DNA of 30,989 bases, taken from the NCBI GenBank assembly GCA_036259875.1, contig DATAAZ010000048.1, forward strand, positions 1 to 30,989. Reading direction: 5' to 3'. The stretch is from DATAAZ01 sp036259875. Lineage in GTDB: Bacteria > Actinomycetota > Thermoleophilia > Gaiellales > Gaiellaceae. The position numbers and the translations under genes were made by a program. Under the pieces are notes generated by a model. It saw nothing but the letters and a program-made list of their open reading frames with translations. It did not search any database and was not told where the DNA came from. This document shows, piece after piece, positions 1 through 7,514 of this stretch; the stretch's first letter is position 1; each line of letters starts with the position of its first letter.

Positions 1-171
1 GGGCCTTGCCGCACTCCGCGCACGAGCAGGATTGTAACTCCGCGTACGACGCCTTCCAAGGGGCGGGAACGGCGCCGGGGCGCGCGCGCCTCTCAGCACC
101 ATGGACGCGACTCGCCCTTCGGCGAGGTGACGCTGACCGAACGTCGGGTGGCTCGCCGGGCGGCCCGCATC
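1..171. other. Left edge, no gene recognised
   Basis: No reading frame here has a convincing start, domain or ribosome binding site. It is the upstream region of the aminotransferase operon and is cut by the window edge, so the end of a neighbouring gene could be hidden. Confidence 0.3.
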
Positions 172-177
172 TACCAT
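172..177 (+). promoter_or_regulatory. -10 element TACCAT, leaderless geometry
   Basis: TACCAT fits the TANNNT -10 pattern and ends exactly six bases before the ATG at 184, so the transcript would begin at or next to that ATG. I see no good -35. Five other starts in the window have the same spacing. Confidence 0.5.
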
Positions 178-183
178 CAGGTC

Positions 184-219
184 ATGGTCTCGCGGCAGGC
201 CGATTGGATGCTGGGCTGA
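184..219 (+). CDS. Putative 11-residue leader peptide coupled to aminotransferase
   Basis: ATG at 184 opens an 11-codon frame (MVSRQADWMLG) whose TGA at 217-219 shares its A with the ATG of the aminotransferase (TGATG). The ATG lies six bases after a TACCAT -10 element, so it would be the first codon of a leaderless mRNA. The larger gene has no clear Shine-Dalgarno of its own, and its translation would then depend on ribosomes terminating here. There is no run of one amino acid as in classical attenuators, so a coupling role is more likely than sensing. It could also be a chance ORF. Confidence 0.4.
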   Translation: MVSRQADWMLG

Positions 220-1391
220 TGCCAGACGGGTGGCGCGTTCCGCTCTCCGACGTCGCGGTCGACGACGAGCTTCGCGCGGCCGTCGCCGACACCGTCTCCT
301 CGGGCTGGTGGAGCATGGGCCCGCGCGTCGCCGAGCTCGAGGGTCGGTTCGCCGAGCTCTCCGGGACGCGTCACGCGCTCGCCGTGGCGAACGGGACGGC
401 CGCGCTCCACCTCGCGCTGCTGGCGTGCGAGTGCGGGCCCGGCGACGAGGTCGTCCTCCCGGCTCTCAACTTCGTCGCCGCAGCGAACGTGATCCGCCAC
501 ACGGGAGCGATGCCGCGCTTCTGCGACATCGTCGGGGGCAACGACCTGAACCTCGACCCGGAGGATCTCGAAGCCGCGATCACGCCCCGCACGAAGGCGC
601 TCGTCGTTCTCCACTACGGCGGCCATCCGTGCGACATCGAGCGTGTGCTCGCGATCGCGGCCCGGCACGGCATCGCGGTGATCGAGGACGCGGCGCACGC
701 GCCGGGCGCCTCCCTTGGAGGGCGCGCGTGCGGCTCGTTCGGCGCCGCCGGTTGCTTCAGTTTCTTCTCGAACAAGAACCTCGCGATCGGCGAGGGCGGG
801 ATGGTCGTCACGGACGACGATGCGCTCGCCGAGCGGCTGCGCCTGCTCCGCTCGCACGGGATGACGACTCTCACGTGGGATCGCCACCGCGGCCACGCCC
901 ACGCCTACGACGTCGTGCAGCCCGGCTTCAACTACCGGCTCGACGAGGTCCGCGCCGCCATCGGGCTCGTGCAGCTCGCGCGGCTCCGCGACGGGAACGC
1001 GGCCCGCGCGCGGATCGTGGCGCGCTACCGTGACGCGCTCGACGGCGTCGAGGGGATCTCCGTGCCGTTCGCGGAGCGGGACGACGTCGTCTCGGCGCAC
1101 CACCTGGCCGTCGTCATCCTCCCCGGGCACGCGGGCCGTGACGCCGTGCGCGCGGCGCTACGCGAGCGAGGGATACAGACGAGCGTGCACTACCCGCCCA
1201 TCGACCGGTTCAGCGCGTACGCGGACGGCCCCCGCCGGCCGCTTCCCCGCACCGACTCGGTCGCCGACCGGCTTCTCACCCTGCCGCTCTTCCCGCACAT
1301 GTCGAGCGAGCAGGTCGACATCGTGGTCGAAACGCTGCTCGACGCGGTCGCGACCCCGGGGCGGCGCGCGCCTGCCGCGGCGGCGGTCTAG
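219..1391 (+). CDS. DegT/DnrJ/EryC1/StrS family PLP-dependent aminotransferase
   Basis: 390 residues, the usual family length. These fold-type I enzymes transaminate keto-sugars or related metabolites on the way to amino-sugars for glycans and natural products. Visible features are the N-terminal GWWSMGPRVAELE region, the TRHALAVANGTAALHLAL cofactor-phosphate region, the EDAAHAPGA aspartate motif and the PLP lysine K186 in FFSNKNLAIGEGG. The ATG at 219 was chosen because it opens the conserved N-terminus and overlaps the stop of the short upstream frame. Longer in-frame TTG starts only add a low-complexity stretch. The next gene begins 8 bases after the stop and is probably co-transcribed. 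The sugar or keto substrate cannot be told from sequence. Confidence 0.9.
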   Translation: MPDGWRVPLSDVAVDDELRAAVADTVSSGWWSMGPRVAELEGRFAELSGTRHALAVANGTAALHLALLACECGPGDEVVLPALNFVAAANVIRHTGAMPRFCDIVGGNDLNLDPEDLEAAITPRTKALVVLHYGGHPCDIERVLAIAARHGIAVIEDAAHAPGASLGGRACGSFGAAGCFSFFSNKNLAIGEGGMVVTDDDALAERLRLLRSHGMTTLTWDRHRGHAHAYDVVQPGFNYRLDEVRAAIGLVQLARLRDGNAARARIVARYRDALDGVEGISVPFAERDDVVSAHHLAVVILPGHAGRDAVRAALRERGIQTSVHYPPIDRFSAYADGPRRPLPRTDSVADRLLTLPLFPHMSSEQVDIVVETLLDAVATPGRRAPAAAAV

Positions 1392-1398
1392 CGGCGCG

Positions 1399-2472
1399 GT
1401 GGCGCAGGATCTCGTGAACGGCCGGTCGTTGGCGCGGCGCGACGAGCTCGATCTCGCGGGGATCGAGATCTTCTCGACCTGCCCGCAGTCAGCGACCGCG
1501 GACCCCGCCACGTACCTGAACGACGTGATCGAGGTCGCGCGCTGGAGCGACGAGGCCGGCCACCGCGCGATGCTCGTGTACACGGACAACCGGCTTGTCG
1601 ACGCGTGGCTGCTCGCGCAGGTCATCCTCCAGAACACGGAGCGGCTCTGCCCGCTCGTCGCGGTCCAGCCGATCTACATGCACCCGTACACGGCGGCGAA
1701 GATGGTCGCCTCGTACGCCTTCCTGCACAAGCGGCGCGTCTACCTGAACATGGTCGCGGGCGGCTTCCGCAACGACCTCCTCGCCCTCGACGACGACACG
1801 GAACACGACGCCCGCTACGACCGGCTCGTCGAGTACACGCTGGTCGTCAAGGGCCTTCTGGCGAGCCCGGAGGCGTTCAGCTTCGAAGGGGACTACTACC
1901 GCGTCAAGAACGCGAAGATTGTCCCCCGGCTCGCACCCGAGCTCTTCCCGGGGATCACCGTCTCGGGCTCGTCGGCGGCGGGGCTTCGCGCGGCGGGCGC
2001 GATCGACGCGACCGCGGTCAAGTACCCGGGACCCCCCGCCGAGGAGACGGCCGTCGTTCGAGACGAGTCGGTTCGGGTCGGCATGCGGGCCGGGGTCATC
2101 GCCCGCGAGACGGCCGAGGAGGCGTGGGCGGAGGCGTACGCCCGCTTTCCGCCCTCCCGAAAGGGACAGCTCACGCACAAGCTCGCGATGAAGGTCTCCG
2201 ACTCGCGCTGGCATGCCCAGCTCTCGAAGCTCGCCGCCCAGGCGGCCGAGAACGCGACCGCCTACTGGCTCGGCCCCTTCGAGAACTACCGGACCTTCTG
2301 CCCCTACATCGTCGGGAGCTACGACGTCGTGGCCGCCGAGCTCGCCCGGTACGTCGAGCTGGGTTTCAAGACCTTCATTCTCGACATCCCGCATTCTCCT
2401 GAAGATCTCGCGCACACCACGATCGCCTTCAGCGAGGCGATCGTGCTGACGCAGTCCGCCCGGGCGCGCTAG
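1399..2472 (+). CDS. LLM class flavin-dependent monooxygenase
   Basis: About 357 residues, a luciferase-like (alkanesulfonate monooxygenase/SsuD-type) TIM barrel using FMNH2 or F420H2. The N-terminus (EIFSTCPQS), the YTDNRLVDAW segment, the VAVQPIYMHPYTAAKM strand-helix and the VYLNMVAGGFRND segment are typical of this class. The C-terminal FKTFILDIPHSPEDL ends the barrel. GTG at 1399 or GTG at 1414 may be the start. The gene follows the aminotransferase after 8 bases, so the two probably act in one small pathway, perhaps modification of an amino-sugar or secondary metabolite. That link and the choice of flavin versus F420 are inference. It converges with the response regulator gene 18 bases downstream. 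Confidence 0.85.
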   Translation: MAQDLVNGRSLARRDELDLAGIEIFSTCPQSATADPATYLNDVIEVARWSDEAGHRAMLVYTDNRLVDAWLLAQVILQNTERLCPLVAVQPIYMHPYTAAKMVASYAFLHKRRVYLNMVAGGFRNDLLALDDDTEHDARYDRLVEYTLVVKGLLASPEAFSFEGDYYRVKNAKIVPRLAPELFPGITVSGSSAAGLRAAGAIDATAVKYPGPPAEETAVVRDESVRVGMRAGVIARETAEEAWAEAYARFPPSRKGQLTHKLAMKVSDSRWHAQLSKLAAQAAENATAYWLGPFENYRTFCPYIVGSYDVVAAELARYVELGFKTFILDIPHSPEDLAHTTIAFSEAIVLTQSARAR

Positions 2473-2490
2473 CGCCCCAGGCCAGCGACC

Positions 2491-3165
2491 TTACGCGGTC
2501 GCGAGCGAGGCCTTGCGCTCGGCCTGGGTGAGGAGCCCGCGAACCTGCGCGAAACGGCTCGCCTCGGTCCGGTTCGCCACGCCGAGCTTCCGGTAGACGT
2601 TCGAGAGGTGGAACTTCACCGTCTGCTCGGTCACCCAGAGGAGCCGCGCGACCTGGGCGTTCGAGTGCCCCTCGGCGACGAGCTTCAGGATCTCGAGCTC
2701 TCGCCGAGTGAGGCCGTGACTATCACCGCCGTCGGCGCCGCCGTTCGCGACCGGCGTGCGGGCGGACGCGAGGTAGATCGAGTGGTTGAACGCCTGTCGG
2801 ATAGCCGCGATCAGATCGTCCGGATGCGTCGTCTTGAGCACGTAGGCGTGGGCGCCCGCGTTGAGCGCCGCGTCGATGTGCTCGGCGTCGTCGAACATCG
2901 AGAGGACGACCACCTTGGCCGCGGGAGCGCGCTCGCGGACACGTCGCACGAACTCGACGCCGTCGATCTCGCCGTCGGGCGTCTTCAGGCCCGTGACGAC
3001 CAGATCGGGCTCGAGCGCCTCGACGCGGGCGAGCGCATCCGACGGAGCCGTCGCGCGGGCAACGACCGCGATGTTCGCGCGGCCGACCGCGAGCTCGACC
3101 GACTCCAGCCACAAGGGGTGCTCGTCGACGATGACCGCAGTTCTTTCGGGGGATCCAGAATGCAT
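2491..3165 (-). CDS. NarL/FixJ-type response regulator lacking the phosphoacceptor Asp
   Basis: 224 residues. An N-terminal receiver-like domain (about 8-125) is followed by a LuxR-type HTH (about 155-215), with TRRELEILKLVAEGHSNAQV and the recognition helix TVKFHLSNVYRKL. The acidic pair (D14-E15), the switch Ser in VVLSMFDD and the conserved Lys in AYVLKTTHPDD are present. At the position of the phosphorylated Asp the sequence reads EPDLVVTGLKTP, so Gly59 replaces it. I checked the codon on the reverse strand (GGC). The protein should therefore not be activated by normal phosphotransfer and may be constitutive or ligand-controlled. A 7-bp inverted repeat lies directly before its ATG. The histidine kinase at 4647 belongs to the partner family of NarL regulators, but pairing is doubtful given the missing Asp. 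Confidence 0.88.
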   Translation of the reverse strand: MHSGSPERTAVIVDEHPLWLESVELAVGRANIAVVARATAPSDALARVEALEPDLVVTGLKTPDGEIDGVEFVRRVRERAPAAKVVVLSMFDDAEHIDAALNAGAHAYVLKTTHPDDLIAAIRQAFNHSIYLASARTPVANGGADGGDSHGLTRRELEILKLVAEGHSNAQVARLLWVTEQTVKFHLSNVYRKLGVANRTEASRFAQVRGLLTQAERKASLATA

Positions 3166-3183
3166 CGAAAGGGCCGCCTTTCG
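3166..3183 (-). promoter_or_regulatory. Inverted repeat abutting the regulator start codon
   Basis: CGAAAGG and CCTTTCG form perfect 7-bp arms around a 4-base centre and end at the base next to the ATG of the regulator. In mRNA the hairpin would bury the AAAGG that could act as Shine-Dalgarno. In DNA it could be an operator, possibly for autoregulation. Both roles are inference. Confidence 0.45.
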
Positions 3184-3313
3184 ACTAGGGAACTACTACC
3201 ACGTCCGATTCTGGTGCAGGGTCTGTGGAAACGCAAGGAGACAACTCCTCCAAAGTTCGGAAACTCGGGACTTTACGGCGGCCGCGGGTCTGTGGAACCT
3301 GTGGACGGGTCGC

Positions 3314-3889
3314 TCAGCCCGACGCCGGTGCCGGCTGCTCGGGCGCGGGCGGCGTCCAGGGAGCCTGCTCGCCCGCGCCGTACTCGCCGGTCTCCTCGCC
3401 TTCGAGCCGCTCGAGCATTCGCTCGACCCGGCCGAGGCGGCGGTCGACGGTCCGCCAGCTGGTCGTGACCAGCTCGATCAGGAGTGCGATGTCCTCGAGC
3501 CGCTCTCGCCGCTCGCTCTCCCCGACCTCCTCGATCCGGCGCACGACCTGCTCGAAGAGCTGCTCCATCTGCGCGAGGTGCTGCTGCATCGGGCGCACCT
3601 CGACCCGGACCGCCTCGTAGACGACGCTTCCGACGTCCTCCGGCAGCCTCTCCTCGAGCTTCGCGGCCGCTGCCGCAACGGTGTCGAGGAGCTCTTGCGG
3701 GGAGCTCTCGGCGGCCTCGGCGGCCCGAACGGGCTGCAGCGAGCGCGACGAGGTCGGCGGTCCCAGCTCCTCGATCGCGCGATTCACGCGCTCGGCGATC
3801 TCCCCGCTCACGGGCTCGCCGTTCACGACGCGCAGGACGCTCTCGGCGCTCACGTCGGCGTGACGCGCCAACTCGAGGATGGTGGCCAC
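3314..3889 (-). CDS. LacI-type HTH protein with coiled-coil, no ligand-binding domain
   Basis: 191 residues. Residues 1-45 match the LacI-family headpiece (TILELARHADVSAESVLRVV, then NGEPVSGEIAERV and a hinge-like helix). The rest is not the periplasmic-binding-protein-like sensor of LacI proteins. It is a long charged helical region (about 65-165) rich in Glu, Arg and Leu, likely coiled coil, with a Pro/Ala-rich tail. A DNA-binding head on a coiled-coil body suggests an oligomeric DNA-binding or nucoid-type protein rather than a sugar-responsive repressor. The GTG start lies nine bases from a good -10. It is divergent from the membrane protein at 3993, with about 100 bases between them, so it may control that gene. 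Confidence 0.75.
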   Translation of the reverse strand: MATILELARHADVSAESVLRVVNGEPVSGEIAERVNRAIEELGPPTSSRSLQPVRAAEAAESSPQELLDTVAAAAAKLEERLPEDVGSVVYEAVRVEVRPMQQHLAQMEQLFEQVVRRIEEVGESERRERLEDIALLIELVTTSWRTVDRRLGRVERMLERLEGEETGEYGAGEQAPWTPPAPEQPAPASG

Positions 3890-3898
3890 TCTTCACAA

Positions 3899-3927
3899 AG
3901 GTTAAGATTCCTAAGGGACTCGATCAA
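3899..3927 (-). promoter_or_regulatory. Sigma70-like promoter for the LacI-type HTH gene
   Basis: On the minus strand TTGATC (3927-3922), a 17-base spacer, then TAACCT (3904-3899). The -10 ends nine bases before the GTG at 3889, giving a leader of only a few bases. Confidence 0.6.
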
Positions 3928-3992
3928 GGGGTCGCGGCCGAAGTCGAGCATGGACTCGCGCTCGCGCCACCCTCGAAGGAGGAGATGCGGCC

Positions 3993-4568
3993 GTGGTGGT
4001 CGCCGTGGAATTCTCGTTCACCCTCATCGACGCTGCTCTCCTGAGCGTCGCCGTCGCGTTCGCGGTCTTCGAGGTCTGGGGCCTCGAGCGCTTCGCCACG
4101 CGGCGCGCTGCGTCGTCGCGGGCGCGGGCCGCGCGCCGAGCGGTCGCGTCGCCCCCGGCACTCGCGACGGACGCGGGCGAAGACGTCGCCCGGTCCGCAG
4201 TCGCGGTCGCCGCCGAGCGCGCGCCCTTCGAGGCGCTCGGCGAGATGTACCCCCTCCTCACCGCCCGGGCGGCGCGCGTGCTCGAGGATCGGTTCGCCTA
4301 CTCGGGGCCCGGCACCGCACCCACGCTTCCCTCTGGCGAGCCGTTCGAGCGCTGGCGTGCGATCGCCGAAACCCTAGAGGGCTCCGGTGCTGCGGCTGGC
4401 GAAGCCCCTTCCCGGCGGGCGGTTCATGACGAAATCGAGGAGGTCGAGCCGATCCCGCCCGAGACCGACCCCGTCCTCCTCGCGACCAGTCACGACCCGC
4501 CGCTTGTCCGATGGGCGGCGGCCGTCGCACTCGTCCTCGCCGTCCTCCTCCTGCTCCTCATCCTCTAG
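3993..4568 (+). CDS. Small membrane protein with N- and C-terminal anchors, unknown function
   Basis: 191 residues, no family recognised. A hydrophobic segment near residues 11-31 (LIDAALLSVAVAFAVFEVWG) is followed by an Arg/Ala-rich stretch, then an acidic, Pro-rich middle (EIEEVEPIPPETDPV). A second strongly hydrophobic segment (AAAVALVLAVLLLLLIL) runs to the last residue. With two anchors the middle lies on one side of the membrane, probably the cytoplasmic side given the Arg cluster after the first segment. GTG at 3993 is preceded by AAGGAGG at 3976-3982, one of the best ribosome binding sites in the window. It lies between two regulatory genes and could be a regulated membrane accessory, but this is only context. 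Confidence 0.7.
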   Translation: MVVAVEFSFTLIDAALLSVAVAFAVFEVWGLERFATRRAASSRARAARRAVASPPALATDAGEDVARSAVAVAAERAPFEALGEMYPLLTARAARVLEDRFAYSGPGTAPTLPSGEPFERWRAIAETLEGSGAAAGEAPSRRAVHDEIEEVEPIPPETDPVLLATSHDPPLVRWAAAVALVLAVLLLLLIL

Positions 4569-4634
4569 CCGATCGGCGCAGATCGTCGTCGGCGCGACCG
4601 GTTCGCCGCTCGAAATCGGCGGAAACCGTCGCGT

Positions 4635-4640
4635 TACAGT
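4635..4640 (+). promoter_or_regulatory. -10 element TACAGT, leaderless geometry
   Basis: TACAGT ends exactly six bases before the GTG at 4647. A weak -35 candidate, TCGAAA, lies 19 bases upstream at 4610-4615. No Shine-Dalgarno is seen. Confidence 0.55.
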
Positions 4641-4646
4641 GTTCGC

Positions 4647-6752
4647 GTGGCTGTGACCATTCCTGCGGCGGGGGCGTGGAAGCGCGTCTCGGACTGGCGG
4701 ACGACGCGGGAGGGCCGGATCACGTGGCACCTCGCTGTCGCCGGGGCCGTCGTCGGCACGTACTACCTCGCCGCGCGCCTCGGTCTCGCGCTGCTCTACC
4801 CCGACGCTCCGTCCGCGACGATGTGGCCGCCCGTGGGCGTCGGGATCGCCGCCCTCTACTTCTACGGGTTACGCCTGTGGCCTGCGGTTGCGGTCGCCGA
4901 CCTCCTGCCGGGCGTCGCCGATTACTCGCAGCCGCTCGGCACGGTGCTCGGCCAGACCGTGGGCAACACCCTGGCGGCGGTCGTCGCCGCGTTCCTGCTC
5001 GCGCGACTCACGGGCCGGCGGGCGGCGCTCGAACGCGTCGTCGACGTACTGGCGCTCGTCGCATGCGCGGTCGTAGCGGCCGGCGTCAGCGCCCTCTTCG
5101 GCCCGCCGTCTCTCTTCTTCGGCGACATCATCGAACGCGGCCAGGTGGACGACGTGATGCGACGGTGGTTCCTCTCGGATCTCTCCGGCGCGCTCGTCTT
5201 CGCTCCGATCTTCCTCGCGTGGGCAGGCGGGCGAGTCGCGCGGCCGAGTCGCCGGTTCGCCCTCGAGGGGCTCGGCGTCCTGGCGCTCCTGGTGGCGATC
5301 GTCGAGGTGCCGTCGCAGCGAGACGTGCCGTACGTCGTCTTCCCGCTCCTGATCTGGGCGGCGCTTCGGCTCGGGCCGCGCGGCGCGGCGACCGCGGTCC
5401 TCGTCGTCGCGACGCTTACGATCTGGAACACGGCGCAGAACGAGGGGCCGTTCGTGCGCGAGTCGATCACGGACCAGCTCCTCGCGACCCAGCTCTTCCT
5501 CGCGGTCGCGGCGCTCACCTCGCTCGTCCTCGCGGCCGTCATGGCGGAACGGCGCCGCGCGGGGGAGGCGCTGCGCCGAAACGAGGTGAGCGTGCGCCTG
5601 CTCGCGAACGAGCAGGCCGCGCTGCGTCGCGTCGCGACGCTCGTCGCGACCGAGGCGGATCCGCAGGCGCTCTTCACGAAGGTCACCGAGGAGGCCGGGC
5701 TCCTGCTCGGCGCGCACAACGCGACGATCGTTCGCTACGGCGACGGCGGCCGAGGAACCGTCGTGAGCGCGTGGAGCGTACCCGGCCGCGGCCACATCCC
5801 CATCGGCGAGATGGTCGCGCTCGACGGCGACACGGTCGTGGCGCGCGTCTACCGGACGGGGCAAACGCAGCGGGTGAGCTACGAGGGTCTCTCCGACCGG
5901 CTCGCCGAGCTGCAGCGGAGCTTCGGTTACCGGTCGGCGGTCGGCGCGCCGGTCAAGCTCGGCGGCCGGCTGTGGGGCGCGATCGCGGCCGCGACGGCGG
6001 ACGCGGAGCCGCTTCCCGGCGAGGCGGAGAAGCGCCTCTGCGACTTCGCCGATCTCGTCTCGCAGGCGCTCGCCAACGCGGACGCGCGCGAGAAGCTCGC
6101 CGCCTCCCGTGCCCGAATCGTCGAGGCAGGCGACGCGGAGCGGCGGCGGCTCGAGCGGAACCTCCACGACGGCGCGCAGCAACGCCTCGTCGCGCTCGCG
6201 CTCCACCTACGCCTTGTCGAGGCGGCCGTCGAGAGCGACCCCGCTCGCGCCCGCTCGCTGCTCGCGGGCGCGCTCGCGCAGCTCAACGAGGCGCTCGAGG
6301 AGCTGCGCGAGCTCGCGCGCGGGATCCACCCGGCTATCCTCACGGACCGCGGGCTCGGCCCAGCGCTCGAGGCGCTCGTCACGCGGGCGCCCGTGCCGGT
6401 CGAGGTCGCCGAGCTACCCGGCGAGCGGCTGCCCGAGCCGGTCGAAGCAGCCGCGTACTACGTCGTCGCGGAAGCGGTGACGAACGCGGCGAAGTACGCG
6501 CAGGCGTCGAACGTCTCGGTCAGCATCCGCCGCTCGGACGGGCGCGCCGTCGTCCAGGTAACGGACGACGGCGTGGGCGGCGCCGACCCCGGTTACGGGT
6601 CGGGCCTCCGCGGTCTCGCCGACCGCCTGGAAGCGCTCGACGGCCGGCTGCACGTCGAGAGTCCGCCGAATCAGGGCACGCGGATCCAGGCGGAGATCCC
6701 GCTTCGCGAACGTCAGCGGACCGCGGTCGACGCCGGAAGCGAAGCGAGGTAG
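4647..6752 (+). CDS. MASE1-GAF sensor histidine kinase (HisKA_3 type)
   Basis: 701 residues. Residues about 25-305 are a multi-span MASE1 membrane sensor (YYLAARLGLALLY, ATMWPPVGVGIAALYFYG). A GAF-like domain follows (about 330-480). The dimerisation/phosphotransfer helix of the NarX/DesK type carries H507 in ERNLHDGAQQRL. The HATPase domain shows the N box VAEAVTNAAKYAQ (near 610), DDGVGGA and GSGLRGLADRL. All catalytic motifs look intact. The ligand of MASE1 sensors is generally unknown, and GAF may bind a small molecule or haem. The natural partner is a NarL-type regulator, but the only one here (2491-3165) lacks its Asp, so the true partner may be elsewhere. The start is a GTG six bases after a -10 element. 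The 3' end overlaps a decayed gene on the other strand. Confidence 0.92.
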   Translation: MAVTIPAAGAWKRVSDWRTTREGRITWHLAVAGAVVGTYYLAARLGLALLYPDAPSATMWPPVGVGIAALYFYGLRLWPAVAVADLLPGVADYSQPLGTVLGQTVGNTLAAVVAAFLLARLTGRRAALERVVDVLALVACAVVAAGVSALFGPPSLFFGDIIERGQVDDVMRRWFLSDLSGALVFAPIFLAWAGGRVARPSRRFALEGLGVLALLVAIVEVPSQRDVPYVVFPLLIWAALRLGPRGAATAVLVVATLTIWNTAQNEGPFVRESITDQLLATQLFLAVAALTSLVLAAVMAERRRAGEALRRNEVSVRLLANEQAALRRVATLVATEADPQALFTKVTEEAGLLLGAHNATIVRYGDGGRGTVVSAWSVPGRGHIPIGEMVALDGDTVVARVYRTGQTQRVSYEGLSDRLAELQRSFGYRSAVGAPVKLGGRLWGAIAAATADAEPLPGEAEKRLCDFADLVSQALANADAREKLAASRARIVEAGDAERRRLERNLHDGAQQRLVALALHLRLVEAAVESDPARARSLLAGALAQLNEALEELRELARGIHPAILTDRGLGPALEALVTRAPVPVEVAELPGERLPEPVEAAAYYVVAEAVTNAAKYAQASNVSVSIRRSDGRAVVQVTDDGVGGADPGYGSGLRGLADRLEALDGRLHVESPPNQGTRIQAEIPLRERQRTAVDAGSEAR

Positions 6753-7427
6753 CGAGCCACCGCGCCCGCCAGCCCATGGGCATCGCCGCTCGTCTCGTAG
6801 ACGACCCCGCGCGGCGACTCGCCAAAGCCGATGAAGTGGAGGCCCTCGAGCGCCGCCTACCCGTCGCGGCGGGCGAGTGAAAGGCCGCGATCGTCGAGGA
6901 CGCCGCCGTCGATCAGGGGCGGTCGGCGCGCCTCGAACTGCCGCGCCGGCGCGAGGCCGTAGCCCCGCAGGTCGCCGATCGCCACCCGACGGGCGACGGC
7001 GGCGACGCGGTCGGCGGCACGCGACGGGAACCGTGCGAGCAGCATGCCGACGACGGCGTCCGTGCCGACCTCGTCCTCGCTCGCGCGCACGATCCAGCGG
7101 CCGTTCCGTCGCTCGACGCGCTCGACCCGGTGACCCAGCCGCACGTCGACGGCGAGCTCGAGCGCGTACTCGGCGAGGTAGCGCGCGCGTAGTCGTCCTT
7201 CGCGACGTAGCGCGGGAGTGAGCGTGCGAGCGGCCGGTAGGGGAGACGGGAGAACCGCCGGACGGTGTGGAGGTGGAGGCGGTCGTAGCGGCGCGCCCAC
7301 GTCCCCCGACCCGGTCGTCCGCCTCGAGGACGACGGGTTCCACGCTCGCTCGACGAAGGGCTGCCGCCGCTGCGAGTCCCGCGGCACCGCCGCCTGCGAT
7401 CGTGACTCGCCTCTCAGGAGGAAGCAT
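6713..7427 (-). pseudogene. Decayed YUC-type flavin-containing monooxygenase
   Basis: Reading the minus strand from ATG at 7427 gives the FAD site IAGGGAAGLAAAAALRR and VVLEADDRVGGR. A missing base near 7300 shifts the frame to RWARRYDRLHLHTVRRFS, typical of YUC/BVMO-like monooxygenases. A second shift near 7185 leads to YLAEYALELAVDVRLGHRV and TDAVV. The text then jumps to ARFPSRAADRVAAVARRV, so the ATG motif and the NADPH Rossmann site are missing. Another jump reaches IDGGVLDDRG, then an in-frame TAG at 6857-6859, and LHFIGFGESPRGVVYE with a normal C-terminus and TGA at 6713. Two frameshifts, a stop and two internal deletions leave about 240 codons; intact relatives are clearly longer. It would have oxygenated small organic substrates. 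Confidence 0.82.
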
Positions 7428-7478
7428 GGTACGAGCCGAGGGCGAAGAGTACCGCGCTTCTAAGCGGTCCCGGGAGCC

Positions 7479-7507
7479 TTGACAGCGACGCGGCAGGCTA
7501 GAAGGGT
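7479..7507 (+). promoter_or_regulatory. Promoter with perfect -35 TTGACA
   Basis: TTGACA at 7479-7484, a 17-base spacer, then AAGGGT at 7502-7507, a weak -10 keeping only A2 and T6. The start codon at 7515 follows seven bases later. AAGGG could instead act as a Shine-Dalgarno for the same GTG. Confidence 0.45.
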
Positions 7508-7514
7508 GAGCGGC

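Noticed and set aside
3219..3305. Direct repeats GGGTCTGTGGAA at 3219-3230 and 3286-3297 plus a related CTGTGGA
   Set aside because: They resemble partial DnaA boxes on the other strand, but matches are incomplete and no replication genes or AT-rich DNA adjoin them.
4511..6880. A 789-codon plus-strand frame overlapping the histidine kinase
   Set aside because: It is an off-frame copy of the kinase, Arg-rich and without any domain.
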